A stretch of 31,620 bases of DNA from Clostridia bacterium (GCA_017475185.1 JAFVGB010000013.1:1-31620), one strand, 5' to 3'. Numbered from the stretch's first letter, positions 1 through 8,114 are shown. Notes: generated by a model from the letters alone, not told the origin. Numbers and translations: made by a program.

Positions 1-2
1 AT

Positions 3-395
3 GAAAAAAACAATCGTTGGGAATTAAAAGAGCTTGGCGGATTAAGAGTAGCAACAGACGAAAATTACGAGAATTGTTGCGGAAAAGATACTATAAAATT
101 TTTTAGGAGAGTTTTTGGAAGTATAGAAACTACTATAAAAAAGCATAATTTAACTATACATATAAGTAGATTAAATAATTGCAAACACGAGCATTATTTT
201 GAAACAATAAACATTGATTTAAAAGATTTAATAGAAAAATTACAAAATAGATTTAATTTAAAAGATTTTGCAAATTGGGAGCAAGAAAAAATTAAAAATT
301 TTATTATAACAAATTTTGAAACAAAACAATACTATACAGATATTTTATTACATTATATAGATTTATATAATATGCAATATAAAAAATTAAATTAA
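3..395 (+). CDS. Hypothetical protein, 5' end cut by window edge
   Basis: An open frame enters from the left edge (first full codon at 3) and stops with TAA at 393-395, giving 130 visible residues; the true start lies outside. Residues 5-67 match the small protein at 2991-3257: both share W-x-LKE, then an FF-[RK]-RVF-x-S stretch, then LNN-x-K-x2-H-x2-E-[ST]-I. This copy has an extra acidic, lysine-rich C-terminal half. No known domain recognised. It is followed 15 bp later by the RadC-type gene in the same operon. Confidence 0.8.
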   Translation, partial: EKNNRWELKELGGLRVATDENYENCCGKDTIKFFRRVFGSIETTIKKHNLTIHISRLNNCKHEHYFETINIDLKDLIEKLQNRFNLKDFANWEQEKIKNFIITNFETKQYYTDILLHYIDLYNMQYKKLN

Positions 396-409
396 TAGGG
401 GTGAGAAAA

Positions 410-1030
410 ATGTTAGATGATAATAATATTATAGATTTTCAAAATTTAGAAGTTGAAGAACAAATACAAGTTTTTTCTAAGTTATTAAATCAAAAGTACA
501 AAAAAAGAGATTTTAAAGAAATTAGCAATTATGATTTATATACTTTATTAACAGACATTAGCATTAGAAATAATATAAAAAATGAAAAATTAAAACAATT
601 ATTAGAAAATATTTCTAATATAGCTAATTTGTATTTTTTTACTAAATTAAAAAAATTAGATAAAGTTTCGGAGCCGGAACAAGTAGTAGAATTTTTAAGA
701 AGTAGATTAAAAAATACAGAAGAAGAGTGTATAGCAATTTTTCTTGATAGTCAAAATAAAATAATAAAATATGAAACAATATCAAAAGGCACAATTTCAA
801 GAAGTGCTATATATCCTTCAAAAATTGCAAAAATATCATTATTGACAAATAGCAGAAGTGTTATTGTTGCTCATAATCATCCATCAGGAACATTGAAGCC
901 GTCGGAAAATGATATATTATCAACAACAGTAATTCAAAAAGCATTAAAAACAATTGAAGTGTTTTTATTAGATAGTATAATTATTACTAATGACAATTAT
1001 TATTCATTTAAAGAAAATAATATTTTATAA
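410..1030 (+). CDS. radC: RadC-like JAB/MPN+ domain protein
   Basis: A 206-residue protein whose C-terminal half (about 105-206) is a RadC/JAB metalloprotease-type domain. The zinc-binding signature is visible as HNHPSG at 155-160 followed by S165 and D168, with the ECIAIFLD strand before it. The N-terminal half is a lysine-rich helical region without the usual RadC helix-hairpin-helix. A GTG at 401 is in frame, but the AGGGGTG Shine-Dalgarno at 398-404 covers it and sits correctly for the ATG at 410, so that start is chosen. RadC-family genes are common on phages and plasmids; the biochemical role is unsettled, and a DNA-repair role is not well supported for the family. Confidence 0.88.
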   Translation: MLDDNNIIDFQNLEVEEQIQVFSKLLNQKYKKRDFKEISNYDLYTLLTDISIRNNIKNEKLKQLLENISNIANLYFFTKLKKLDKVSEPEQVVEFLRSRLKNTEEECIAIFLDSQNKIIKYETISKGTISRSAIYPSKIAKISLLTNSRSVIVAHNHPSGTLKPSENDILSTTVIQKALKTIEVFLLDSIIITNDNYYSFKENNIL

Positions 1031-1064
1031 GAAGAAATAAAATAATAAAAAAGGGGGAATCAAT

Positions 1065-1349
1065 ATGGTAGATTATACTAAAAATTTTAGTTTTACAAAA
1101 GAAGAAAAAGATAATATTATTGAAAAGATTAAAACTTTAAATTATATAGAAATTGTTTCGGATAAAGATGATTTTTTAATTAAAGGTAAAAATAAAAAAG
1201 ATTTTTCTTATTCTTTAAGAATAGAAAAAAATAAAAATGGGAAATATCAACTTACATTAAATATGTTATTGCATAATGAGGATATCTTTGTTACTACAAC
1301 GCCAAAAGTTATTTTTAACATATTAAAAGAGAGGTTTTGGAACATATAA
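1065..1349 (+). CDS. Hypothetical protein, 94 aa
   Basis: Small lysine-rich protein with alternating hydrophobic strands in its middle (residues 28-70). It has a strong AAGGGGG ribosome-binding site just before the ATG and lies between the RadC-like gene and the clamp-like gene. No Cys cluster, membrane segment or known motif. Product not recognised. Confidence 0.72.
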   Translation: MVDYTKNFSFTKEEKDNIIEKIKTLNYIEIVSDKDDFLIKGKNKKDFSYSLRIEKNKNGKYQLTLNMLLHNEDIFVTTTPKVIFNILKERFWNI

Positions 1350-1427
1350 CAAGATAGAATTTACATTATAAAAAAAAACAATAAACAAAATACAAAAAAC
1401 AAAAAAATTAAATAGGGGTATTTTATT

Positions 1428-2054
1428 ATGACAAAAATTACATTAGATGTAAAAAAATTACAATTATTAAAAATGGGTTGTAGTAAAGAAGAGCAAAAAT
1501 ACATATTAAAAGGAATTAGTATAAAAGATTATAAACACAATAATGACAATTGTTATCGTGATTATGTAAGTACAGACGGAAAAATTTTACTATTAATTAG
1601 AGAAAAAATAAAAGAAATAGAATTATTAAGAAATATTGTAATATTTTTTGATAAAATAGTTTTACCTACTAATGTAAAAAATTTTGAAGAATTAAAACTA
1701 GATTTTGAAATTACAAACAATAAATTAATAAATACGGTATATAATATAATATTAGATTATGACAAAGAGAGTATATATCCTAACTATGCAAAGATTATAC
1801 CGGATAGTGTAAAGGAGACAGATAAACAGATTGTAATTGATTACAATTATTTAAAAATTATTGATAAATTTTTCAATAATATTAGGTACAAACATTTTAA
1901 ATTTTATACTGATAAAAACAATAGGGGTATTAATGTTCAGATAGAGAGAAAAAACGATATAACAAAGCTTATGTTAGTTATGGGTATAGATACGATAAAT
2001 TTATTAGATATAAACACAACAAACAAAATATTAAAAGAATTTAATAATATTTAA
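1428..2054 (+). CDS. Putative sliding-clamp-like (DnaN-type) phage protein
   Basis: A 208-residue protein. Two stretches resemble phage proteins of the DNA polymerase III beta-subunit type: STDGKILLL at 48-56 (compare the clamp pattern TDGHRL) and YPNYAKIIPDS at 117-127 (compare the YPNYxxVIP pattern of beta-clamp domains). The length would fit a shortened, two-domain clamp. Shine-Dalgarno AGGGGT lies ten bases before the ATG. If correct it would be a processivity or partner-recruiting factor; fold prediction is needed because identity is limited to short motifs. Otherwise an unknown early protein. Confidence 0.45.
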   Translation: MTKITLDVKKLQLLKMGCSKEEQKYILKGISIKDYKHNNDNCYRDYVSTDGKILLLIREKIKEIELLRNIVIFFDKIVLPTNVKNFEELKLDFEITNNKLINTVYNIILDYDKESIYPNYAKIIPDSVKETDKQIVIDYNYLKIIDKFFNNIRYKHFKFYTDKNNRGINVQIERKNDITKLMLVMGIDTINLLDINTTNKILKEFNNI

Positions 2055-2080
2055 AAAAATTAAAAATTAAGGGGGATAAA

Positions 2081-2629
2081 ATGTATAATAAATTTGATAT
2101 TAATGATTTTGATTTTAAAATTTTGCAATTACAAAACAATTTTTACAAATTTGCAATTGAGCAAACAGATTTTATTTTATCAATTTTTAAAAAATGGGAT
2201 AACAAGAAGATAACAAAAAGAATATTAAATGAATTAAACAATAATGACAAAAACATAACTTTTTATATGCATAAGAATAGTATAGGTAATTGGAGATTAT
2301 ATTTCTATTGTGATAAAGATAGTTATTGTTATGGTGCTGATAAAAATGGAATAGATAAAACAAGAAGAATAAAATACAATGAATTTAATTATATTTATAG
2401 TTATGATAAAGATACAGTTAATTATGAAGAGTTAGAAAAAATTATATTGGAACATACAAGCTATTATAAAGAATTAATAGAAAAACAAAAAGAGATTTTG
2501 CCGGACATAGAAAAAAGAATTGCAAACATAAATTGTTTATCTATGCAATTACAACTTAATATTGAAAAATTAAGATTAATAAATGATTGTTATTTTGGAG
2601 CATACAACAGATTAGAATTTAGAATATAA
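2081..2629 (+). CDS. Hypothetical protein, 182 aa, helical C-terminus
   Basis: Charged, aromatic-rich soluble protein with strong RBS AAGGGGG. Residues 115-170 (EELEKIILEH to NIEKLRLI) look like a long helix or coiled coil; the middle has a Tyr/Asp-rich segment (YCDKDSYCYGADK). No family recognised. It belongs to the plus-strand early-type operon. Confidence 0.72.
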   Translation: MYNKFDINDFDFKILQLQNNFYKFAIEQTDFILSIFKKWDNKKITKRILNELNNNDKNITFYMHKNSIGNWRLYFYCDKDSYCYGADKNGIDKTRRIKYNEFNYIYSYDKDTVNYEELEKIILEHTSYYKELIEKQKEILPDIEKRIANINCLSMQLQLNIEKLRLINDCYFGAYNRLEFRI

Positions 2630-2653
2630 AAAACAATAGGAGATAAAACAAAA

Positions 2654-2971
2654 ATGACAGAAGAATTACAAGAATTTAAAAAGAGTGATTTTATTTTCAG
2701 TAACAAAAAATTAGTAGAAAAGATTTACACAAGAGCAGTAAAAGATTACAATGAATTAATTGAAACATTTTTTGATAATGATTACAGTTTTTCAAAACTT
2801 AAGAGAGATATTTTAGATATGAGATATTGCGGAAAAGCTGAATATGATTTTGATTTTTTATCACTTACAATAACTTGTATTTGTGATGATAATGGTAAAA
2901 TAAAAATTAAAACAATAAGAGTATATGATTTAAAAACTTGTGATTTTTTAAGTTATATGAAATTAAAATAA
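2654..2971 (+). CDS. Hypothetical protein, 105 aa
   Basis: Small acidic/basic mixed protein. Its helical first half is followed by beta strands (about 60-100) with a CIC pair at 77-79. TAGGAGATAA upstream supports the ATG. No motif recognised. An opposite-strand frame across 2963-3202 overlaps the next gene and is treated as a shadow. Confidence 0.7.
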   Translation: MTEELQEFKKSDFIFSNKKLVEKIYTRAVKDYNELIETFFDNDYSFSKLKRDILDMRYCGKAEYDFDFLSLTITCICDDNGKIKIKTIRVYDLKTCDFLSYMKLK

Positions 2972-2990
2972 AAAAGGGGTAATAATAGAT

Positions 2991-3257
2991 ATGAAATATA
3001 AATATACACAGCAAAAATATGAAAAGATAGACGGAAAATGGGTATTAAAGGAAAATGATAATATTGGTATTGTAGGGGAGCAAGAATATAAAAACATAAC
3101 AGACAAATCTACAATGAATTTTTTTAAAAGAGTTTTTAAGAGTAAAGAAAAATTAACAAAGACATCAAATGGAGCAATAGTAACTAGTGAATTAAATAAC
3201 ATAAAATATGTTCATATTTTAGAGAGTATAGGAGACAATAAAAATGAAATTAGATAG
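2991..3257 (+). CDS. Hypothetical protein, paralog of the protein at 3-395
   Basis: An 88-residue protein preceded by AAAAGGGG. Residues 14-70 align without large gaps to the truncated protein at the left edge (W-x-LKE, FFKRVFKS, LNN-x-K-x2-H). Two copies 2.6 kb apart in one operon suggest duplication. The last 14 bases overlap the next start, so translation is probably coupled. Function unknown. Confidence 0.75.
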   Translation: MKYKYTQQKYEKIDGKWVLKENDNIGIVGEQEYKNITDKSTMNFFKRVFKSKEKLTKTSNGAIVTSELNNIKYVHILESIGDNKNEIR

Positions 3258-3534
3258 AATAAAAGAAATTAAGAAGAAATTAATAAAAGAAAATTATAAA
3301 ATTTTTGATTTTGAGAATTATTTTGAATTAGTAAAAGAAAATAAATATAAATTATTTAAAGTTATTTATATTAAAAAATTAAATCAACTAACTTTAATAA
3401 TTAAAGATACAAGAACAGATATGATAATATCTTCAAAATATTATGATTTATTAAAAATTACAGATATTGATTTTATATTTTTAATAGATAGAATAAAAAT
3501 GTTTTATAGATTGTTTGATGATTTATTTATATAG
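3244..3534 (+). CDS. Hypothetical protein, 96 aa
   Basis: Lysine/isoleucine-rich small protein whose start overlaps the end of the previous gene; TAGGAGACAATAAAAATG gives a clear RBS inside that gene. Predominantly alternating beta strands in the middle and a hydrophobic helix near the C-terminus (DFIFLIDRI). Not recognised. Confidence 0.7.
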   Translation: MKLDRIKEIKKKLIKENYKIFDFENYFELVKENKYKLFKVIYIKKLNQLTLIIKDTRTDMIISSKYYDLLKITDIDFIFLIDRIKMFYRLFDDLFI

Positions 3535-3545
3535 AGGATAACAAA

Positions 3546-3815
3546 ATGTATAAAAATATTAAAGTAAGATACAATAAAGATTGTTGTAAATATGGAATAT
3601 TTAAATATGGTAAATTTTCCGGTTATTATCATTATAAACAATTACTTATAGAAAATACTAAAAATGGAAAATTATTAACTTACACTTGTTATAAAAAAGT
3701 TGCTTATAGGTGGTTATATAATATAAAAATTGGTAAATTTAGAGAGTTTTCATATAGTAACAATTTATTGAAAATGTATAAAAAAGCTGTTCCGGTATTT
3801 TACAAACATTATTAA
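3546..3815 (+). CDS. Hypothetical Tyr/Lys-rich protein, 89 aa
   Basis: Very basic and aromatic-rich (many Tyr and Lys) with Cys at 12, 13 and 44. RBS AGAGGATAAC precedes the ATG. It could be a nucleic-acid-binding mini-protein on charge alone, which is inference. No family recognised. Confidence 0.68.
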   Translation: MYKNIKVRYNKDCCKYGIFKYGKFSGYYHYKQLLIENTKNGKLLTYTCYKKVAYRWLYNIKIGKFREFSYSNNLLKMYKKAVPVFYKHY

Positions 3816-3851
3816 AAAACAATATTTAAAAAGATTAAAGGAAGTGAAAAA

Positions 3852-4022
3852 ATGAAAAATAGAAAATATTATCCTAAAAGAAGTTTTAACGGTATACTTG
3901 TTAATTTTGAATACTGTTATAAATGTATACATTTTAAAAAGTGTGTAGAAAGTTGTTGGAATTATTTAATATCGCATATTTGTGATAGTTTTAAGAATAA
4001 GCACGGAATTAAAAATAGATAA
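3852..4022 (+). CDS. Small Cys-rich protein, 56 aa (possible zinc binder)
   Basis: ATG at 3852 with a strong AAAGGAAGTG RBS, TAA at 4020-4022. The 56-residue product has a compact cysteine group, CYKCIHFKKCVESCW (C-x2-C-x5-C-x3-C), with His and Cys also near its end, suggesting a bound metal. It lies in the operon between two larger frames with normal spacing and has the same base composition. Metal binding is inferred from spacing only. Confidence 0.7.
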   Translation: MKNRKYYPKRSFNGILVNFEYCYKCIHFKKCVESCWNYLISHICDSFKNKHGIKNR

Positions 4023-4051
4023 TTTTTATAAAAGATTAAAGGAGCTGAAAA

Positions 4052-4300
4052 ATGCCGGATTATTTTGAAATTCATAAAAAAGATAAAATAGTACGAGAAA
4101 TAGAAAAAATTTTAAGAAGTTATTTAACAAGTGGAAATTATTTAAATACTTATTATTGTTCTTATTTATTATTAGTTATAACGACAGAACATAAATATAT
4201 TAGTAGATGTTTATACTTAAATAAATATAAAACTGTTTTTGATGATAAATTTTATCAAAAAGTAAGAGATTTTCTTCACTATAGAAGAAAATTTATATAG
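4052..4300 (+). CDS. Hypothetical protein, 82 aa, last gene of plus operon
   Basis: Starts behind AAAGGAGCTG, nearly the same leader as the preceding small gene, and ends 19 bp before the terminator hairpin. Mixed charged and Tyr-rich, with a short hydrophobic segment (YLLLVITTE) too short for a confident membrane span. Not recognised. Confidence 0.7.
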   Translation: MPDYFEIHKKDKIVREIEKILRSYLTSGNYLNTYYCSYLLLVITTEHKYISRCLYLNKYKTVFDDKFYQKVRDFLHYRRKFI

Positions 4301-4319
4301 TTTATTTTATATAACAGAA

Positions 4320-4355
4320 AAAAGCACTTGTTTGGGATATTGAACAAGTGCTTTT
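4320..4355. terminator. Bidirectional intrinsic terminator
   Basis: Perfect 13-bp inverted repeat AAAAGCACTTGTT (4320-4332) and AACAAGTGCTTTT (4343-4355) with a 10-nt loop. The A-run on the left and T-run on the right give a U-tract on both strands. It separates the convergent plus-strand operon from the end of the long minus-strand block. Confidence 0.93.
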
Positions 4356-4389
4356 GTTGTTTGTTATACAGAAAAGAAAAACAGAGAAT

Positions 4390-4989
4390 TTAAAAAACTT
4401 TTCTATATAACTTGATGATAATAGGAATAGCAATTAATAGTATTGGTAGTATATTATCTTTATTTAATTTTTCATTAATTTTACCAAATTCCAAATTTAC
4501 AATTTTAGAAAATTCTTTATTTAGTATCATATTTCTTAACAATTTTGTTTTTTCTTCATTTAGTTCAACATATTTAGCATTATAATATAGATAGTATGAT
4601 AATACTTTATTAACATAATCTTGATTAGAGTATTTGTCATTAGTTTTATTGACACTACCGGCATTATAAGATGAAATAGTATCAGTAAGATTTTGATTAT
4701 ATCTTTTATATTGTTTAGCTAGATATTTACATCCGTAATTAAGGTTATTATTTATATTTAGTAATTCTTCCGGCTCTCCTTTATACCCTAAATCTTTAGC
4801 TGTAACATAAAGAATTTGCATAAGACCATAAGAATAGCAATCGTATTTATTTTCATATCGTTTTGCAAAAGGATTAAAAGCACTTTCTTGAGAAATAACA
4901 GCCATTACAAGAGCCGGTGGCAAGTTATAAATTGTTGCATATTTTTCTACATCCGGATAAAAATAATCTTCATTTTCAAAAATTTGCAT
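4390..4989 (-). CDS. Membrane-anchored lytic transglycosylase (SLT family)
   Basis: A 199-residue protein with an SLT/lysozyme-like domain in residues 15-115: ALVMAVISQESAFNP places the catalytic Glu at 35, followed by YSYGLMQI, NLNYGCKYLA and SSYNAGS, all standard SLT motifs. It would cleave peptidoglycan glycan strands. A single C-terminal hydrophobic helix (about 180-195, ILPILLIAIPIII then KLYRK) anchors it with a short basic tail. Its start overlaps the upstream stop by one base (TAATG) and has an AGAGGAC RBS. Tail-anchoring suggests a virion membrane-bound wall-penetration enzyme, with host lysis as the alternative role. Confidence 0.9.
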   Translation of the reverse strand: MQIFENEDYFYPDVEKYATIYNLPPALVMAVISQESAFNPFAKRYENKYDCYSYGLMQILYVTAKDLGYKGEPEELLNINNNLNYGCKYLAKQYKRYNQNLTDTISSYNAGSVNKTNDKYSNQDYVNKVLSYYLYYNAKYVELNEEKTKLLRNMILNKEFSKIVNLEFGKINEKLNKDNILPILLIAIPIIIKLYRKVF

Positions 4990-5324
4990 TAGTCCTCTGT
5001 TATATTAACAATAAGATTTTTCTTTATATTAGAGAGTACTTTATTTTCATTATCATTAGTTTTAAATTTTTTTAAATAATTTTCAATACAATCTTTAAGA
5101 CCGTCAACTTGATAAGAATTTAGAACAATGGAATTAGTATAATTAGAAAAATTATAAATAAGATTTTGAGCAATATGTCTATACATTTTTGAATAATGGG
5201 AATTGAATTTAAGGCAATTTTCTAAATATTTTAATTCATAGGCATTAAATTTAAAAACGGATATTTTAGTATTTTTAACAGCGTTATTAAAGACATTATA
5301 TTTATTATATTTTTTATTACTCAT
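4989..5324 (-). CDS. Hypothetical protein, 111 aa
   Basis: The frame extends up to 5354, but the ATG at 5324 has TAAAGGAAATAAAA before it and is chosen. It overlaps the end of the upstream gene by 8 bp. Soluble, basic N-terminus (MSNKKYNKYN) and helical pattern throughout. Unknown; sits between the transglycosylase and a tail-anchored membrane protein. Confidence 0.72.
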   Translation of the reverse strand: MSNKKYNKYNVFNNAVKNTKISVFKFNAYELKYLENCLKFNSHYSKMYRHIAQNLIYNFSNYTNSIVLNSYQVDGLKDCIENYLKKFKTNDNENKVLSNIKKNLIVNITED

Positions 5325-5937
5325 TTTTATTTCCTTTAAATAGTTTAGTAACATTACTTAAATTACCATAACTTAAAAGTATTACTATTCCTACACCTAA
5401 TAAAATATATGGCAAATAAGGTAAAGTTTTAGCAGTATTTTTAAAAGTATCATTAACAGCATTAACGACATTTCCGGTAGTATCAACAACAGTAGCAATT
5501 ACCGGATTTTCGGTTAATGTTTGGATGATAGTATTTCCGGTATTAGCATAGTCTTGATATTGGGCAATAGCCTCTTTAGTAGTTAAAGGCATAAAAGTAA
5601 CAGCAATAGGCTCTTTATTAATGATATTTTTAACAATATTGGTAACAGCTTGACCTAGTATATTTACAGAAGATTTAAGACCGTCTGTAACGGTTTTAAA
5701 TATGAGATTATCTTTTAATTTAGTAGTTATGGTAATTATTTTTTCTTGTCTATCTAAATGTATATTACTATCTAGAGTAGGATTATATATAAAGTTATCC
5801 CAAAGATTATTTATAATATTTCCTAATTTTTCTTTATTATTCAATTCTTCGTCTGTTAATTCATAATATAAAGTATAAAGTTTTCCTGCCTCTATATTAT
5901 TTACATTGAAGTTAGTAACATTTATATATTCTTCCAT
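5317..5937 (-). CDS. Tail-anchored membrane protein, 206 aa
   Basis: The N-terminal 95 residues are beta-rich. A central valine/threonine-rich region (about 95-165) follows, then one membrane span (about 171-191, LPYLPYILLGVGIVILLSYG) near the C-terminus with a lysine-rich tail. RBS AAGAGGA. The arrangement (soluble domain, C-terminal anchor, basic end) recurs in at least six proteins of this block and suggests a virion membrane protein. No family recognised. Confidence 0.75.
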   Translation of the reverse strand: MEEYINVTNFNVNNIEAGKLYTLYYELTDEELNNKEKLGNIINNLWDNFIYNPTLDSNIHLDRQEKIITITTKLKDNLIFKTVTDGLKSSVNILGQAVTNIVKNIINKEPIAVTFMPLTTKEAIAQYQDYANTGNTIIQTLTENPVIATVVDTTGNVVNAVNDTFKNTAKTLPYLPYILLGVGIVILLSYGNLSNVTKLFKGNKNE

Positions 5938-5946
5938 AACATCCTC

Positions 5947-6420
5947 TTAAATCTTATTTATATTAATTGTCGCATTAGCATATTGAGGCAACAATTCTTT
6001 TAATTTAGAAACATAGTTTGGATTAGCAGACCAAACACCGTTTTTATAATCTCCTACTAAAATACAACCGGCTGTATCTTTTTCACTTGAGCCGGTATGT
6101 ATTCTTATACCTGTAAAAAAAGGAACATCTAAAATTTGAGGTAACATTTTAGCAAACTTTGTTGAATAGGTAAGAGCAAGTTTATAAACACCGTTAGGTA
6201 TAGCTGTTTCTTCTTTAACTTTATCACTTGCAGAGTTAAGAGTTCTATAAGTATCTTCTAAAGTATCGCAAAAATATTCTCCATTAATAAACATTTTACC
6301 TATTGTTCTAGTAGCTGTTGTTATTTCTCTTTTAATTTCAATATTTAATGTTTTATTTTTTAGATACATTATTATTCCTATTCCTATAAATGATAATAAA
6401 AGTTTATATTCTAATTTCAT
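5947..6420 (-). CDS. DUF5675-family protein with N-terminal membrane anchor
   Basis: 157 residues: membrane span at 6-21, then a DUF5675-type domain. Visible signatures are TLEDT (53-57), IPNGVYKLAL (74-83), VPFFTGIRIHTG (99-110) and DTAGCILVG (115-123), the pattern of this phage-associated family, which resembles L,D-transpeptidase/YkuD-like folds with an H...GC active site. Probably acts on peptidoglycan, but the family reaction is not firmly established. There is no Shine-Dalgarno; the start is coupled to the upstream stop (TAATG). It is near the lytic transglycosylase, so the two likely cooperate on the cell wall. Confidence 0.85.
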   Translation of the reverse strand: MKLEYKLLLSFIGIGIIMYLKNKTLNIEIKREITTATRTIGKMFINGEYFCDTLEDTYRTLNSASDKVKEETAIPNGVYKLALTYSTKFAKMLPQILDVPFFTGIRIHTGSSEKDTAGCILVGDYKNGVWSANPNYVSKLKELLPQYANATININKI

Positions 6421-6857
6421 TATTTAATATTTGATAAATATTTTTGTATATTAGTAATATTATAATTTAATATTTTATAACTATTTACAAAATCTCTTGA
6501 GGTATCTGTTACTATATAAGTAATAACATTTTGAGACAATAAATCTTTTACACCAATATTTTTATAATATATTCTATAAGTAAGCATTTGATTAGATATA
6601 GATATAGCAATTAATGTTGTTCCAAACCATATATATATTATAACAAGACCGGCAACTGTTAAATTTTCTATACTAATAGATATATCATCATTAATATTAT
6701 ATTTAACTTTATCATCTGTTATTCTTGATTTTACATTACCAAAATTAGTATCAATAAAATCTATAAATTTACTAATTACACTTCCAAAATTTAACATTTC
6801 TTTTGAATTAATTTTATTTCTTTTTTTAACATCTTTCTTTTTAATTTCTTTTTTCAT
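6420..6857 (-). CDS. Single-span membrane protein, 145 aa
   Basis: Highly basic N-terminus (about residues 1-20, alternating Lys/Arg) then a central membrane helix at about 66-88 (LTVAGLVIIYIWFGTTLIAI) and a soluble C-terminal half. Strong RBS TAGGAGAATATAAAATG. A cytoplasm-facing basic tail could touch DNA or lipid. Unknown family; probably a virion membrane or lysis-associated protein from context. Confidence 0.75.
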   Translation of the reverse strand: MKKEIKKKDVKKRNKINSKEMLNFGSVISKFIDFIDTNFGNVKSRITDDKVKYNINDDISISIENLTVAGLVIIYIWFGTTLIAISISNQMLTYRIYYKNIGVKDLLSQNVITYIVTDTSRDFVNSYKILNYNITNIQKYLSNIK

Positions 6858-6908
6858 TTTATATTCTCCTAAAATTTATTTTACCTCTTTTACATTAATT
6901 TATATAAA

Positions 6909-7259
6909 TTAATATCTATCATCATTTAAATTTGAAAAACTATTTAGAATATTAGTTATATCATCTATATCATATTCTATTGTATCAACAAAATTTTCTA
7001 AATCATCTTCTACAAGTGTAAATTCTTCTTCAGTATTGCTGTTATACATATATACTTTTGCAAATTTACTATCTAAATATATATCTATAAATATAGAATA
7101 ATTACTATAATTATAAAAATTACTAATTCTATTTTCCGGTTTCCAACCTGTATGAACATTTTTTAAAGTAACAATATTTAAAAGTTGTAAAGCAACAGAA
7201 ATTTCTTTTTTATTACAATTATATTTTTCTAATATTTCAATTATTTTATTTTTTGTCAT
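6909..7259 (-). CDS. Hypothetical acidic protein, 116 aa
   Basis: The frame can be extended to 7298 but the ATG at 7259 follows TTGGGGGAAATAAG, a clear RBS formed by the last codons of the upstream gene. N-terminus (MTKNKIIEILEKYNCNKKEI) looks like a helix-turn-helix-sized helical pair; the C-terminus is strongly acidic. No family recognised. Confidence 0.7.
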   Translation of the reverse strand: MTKNKIIEILEKYNCNKKEISVALQLLNIVTLKNVHTGWKPENRISNFYNYSNYSIFIDIYLDSKFAKVYMYNSNTEEEFTLVEDDLENFVDTIEYDIDDITNILNSFSNLNDDRY

Positions 7260-7260
7260 C

Positions 7261-7674
7261 TTATTTCCCCCAAACTTTTTTAGCACTTCTTTCTCCAAAA
7301 TAGTAACCTAATATTATAAAGAAAGCTGTAGCAAGTTCTTCTTGCATTAAAATAGTAGCTTGATATTTCCACAAATTTACGATTGTAGTTATCATAATGG
7401 CAACACATATAAGACCAAACATTATTCTAATACAATCAAGTAATATATTAATAATATAATTTTTATTTTTAGCACTTTCAAAAGTAGCTTTAGCAACTTC
7501 TCTTTCAGTTATAGACATTTCTTTAGCGAGTTCATTATCACTAATATGTTTTTGAATTTCTAAATCATAATTAGTCTTAATGGTAAGTTCTTTTTCTTGT
7601 TTTTTAAGACCAATATATTTTGTTATTAAAGGTATAATAGTTCCTGATATAAAACCTACTATTGTTGTAAGCAT
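7261..7674 (-). CDS. Three-span membrane protein, holin-like topology
   Basis: From ATG at 7674 the product is 137 residues; a TTG at 7686 gives four more residues and cannot be excluded since neither start has a strong RBS. Predicted spans at about 1-20, 72-96 and 105-122, with a charged helical linker (20-70). Topology and position beside the wall-degrading enzymes fit a holin or virion membrane protein, but no holin family is recognised. Confidence 0.7.
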   Translation of the reverse strand: MLTTIVGFISGTIIPLITKYIGLKKQEKELTIKTNYDLEIQKHISDNELAKEMSITEREVAKATFESAKNKNYIINILLDCIRIMFGLICVAIMITTIVNLWKYQATILMQEELATAFFIILGYYFGERSAKKVWGK

Positions 7675-7715
7675 AATTTTTACCAATTATAATTTTTCTT
7701 CATTTATTTTCCTTT

Positions 7716-7928
7716 TTATTTTATCTTTTCTATATTATATACTTTTTCTTCAAGTATTACAATTCTTTTTTCGTGCTCGTGTAATTTATCTAACGACATT
7801 TCAATTTTTGCAAGTCTTGAAATTATTATATCAATTCTTTCTAAAATTCTTCCAAAAGTAAGAGAGGTTGTTATTATTGTTATAAGAAGTGTTAATATCA
7901 ATCCATAGATAGCAATTTTATTTTTCAT
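7716..7928 (-). CDS. Membrane protein with coiled coil, 70 aa
   Basis: N-terminal membrane span (5-25, IAIYGLILTLLITIITTSL) followed by a heptad-like helix (29-68, RILERIDIIISRLAKIEMSL onward). RBS AGGAAAA, start overlapping the upstream stop as ATGA. This layout is seen in small phage membrane proteins often annotated as hemolysin XhlA-like or holin-associated; that assignment here is only by shape. Confidence 0.72.
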   Translation of the reverse strand: MKNKIAIYGLILTLLITIITTSLTFGRILERIDIIISRLAKIEMSLDKLHEHEKRIVILEEKVYNIEKIK

Positions 7929-8113
7929 TTTATCTTTTTTCCTAAATATAAAATTATAATAGTTATAAGACCAACACCAAATAAATAATATATTGAATTA
8001 TTTGTTTGAGTTATATTACTAACAGATTTTCTTAAATCTTCCATATAAGAGCAATATTGTTCGTAAGTAATTTCTCCTTTAGCATATTTTAATTGTATTT
8101 CTTGTACACTCAT
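7925..8113 (-). CDS. SHOCT-like segment plus membrane anchor, 62 aa
   Basis: Residues 5-29 (EIQLKYAKGEITYEQYCSYM onward) match the SHOCT pattern of an L-x2-G-x-IT-x-E-x-[FY] helical hairpin. A membrane span follows (41-58) with a Lys-rich end. SHOCT motifs usually sit at protein C-termini as oligomerisation modules; here it forms the whole soluble part. RBS GGAGC. It may oligomerise small membrane proteins of the block. Confidence 0.72.
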   Translation of the reverse strand: MSVQEIQLKYAKGEITYEQYCSYMEDLRKSVSNITQTNNSIYYLFGVGLITIIILYLGKKIK

Positions 8114-8114
8114 T

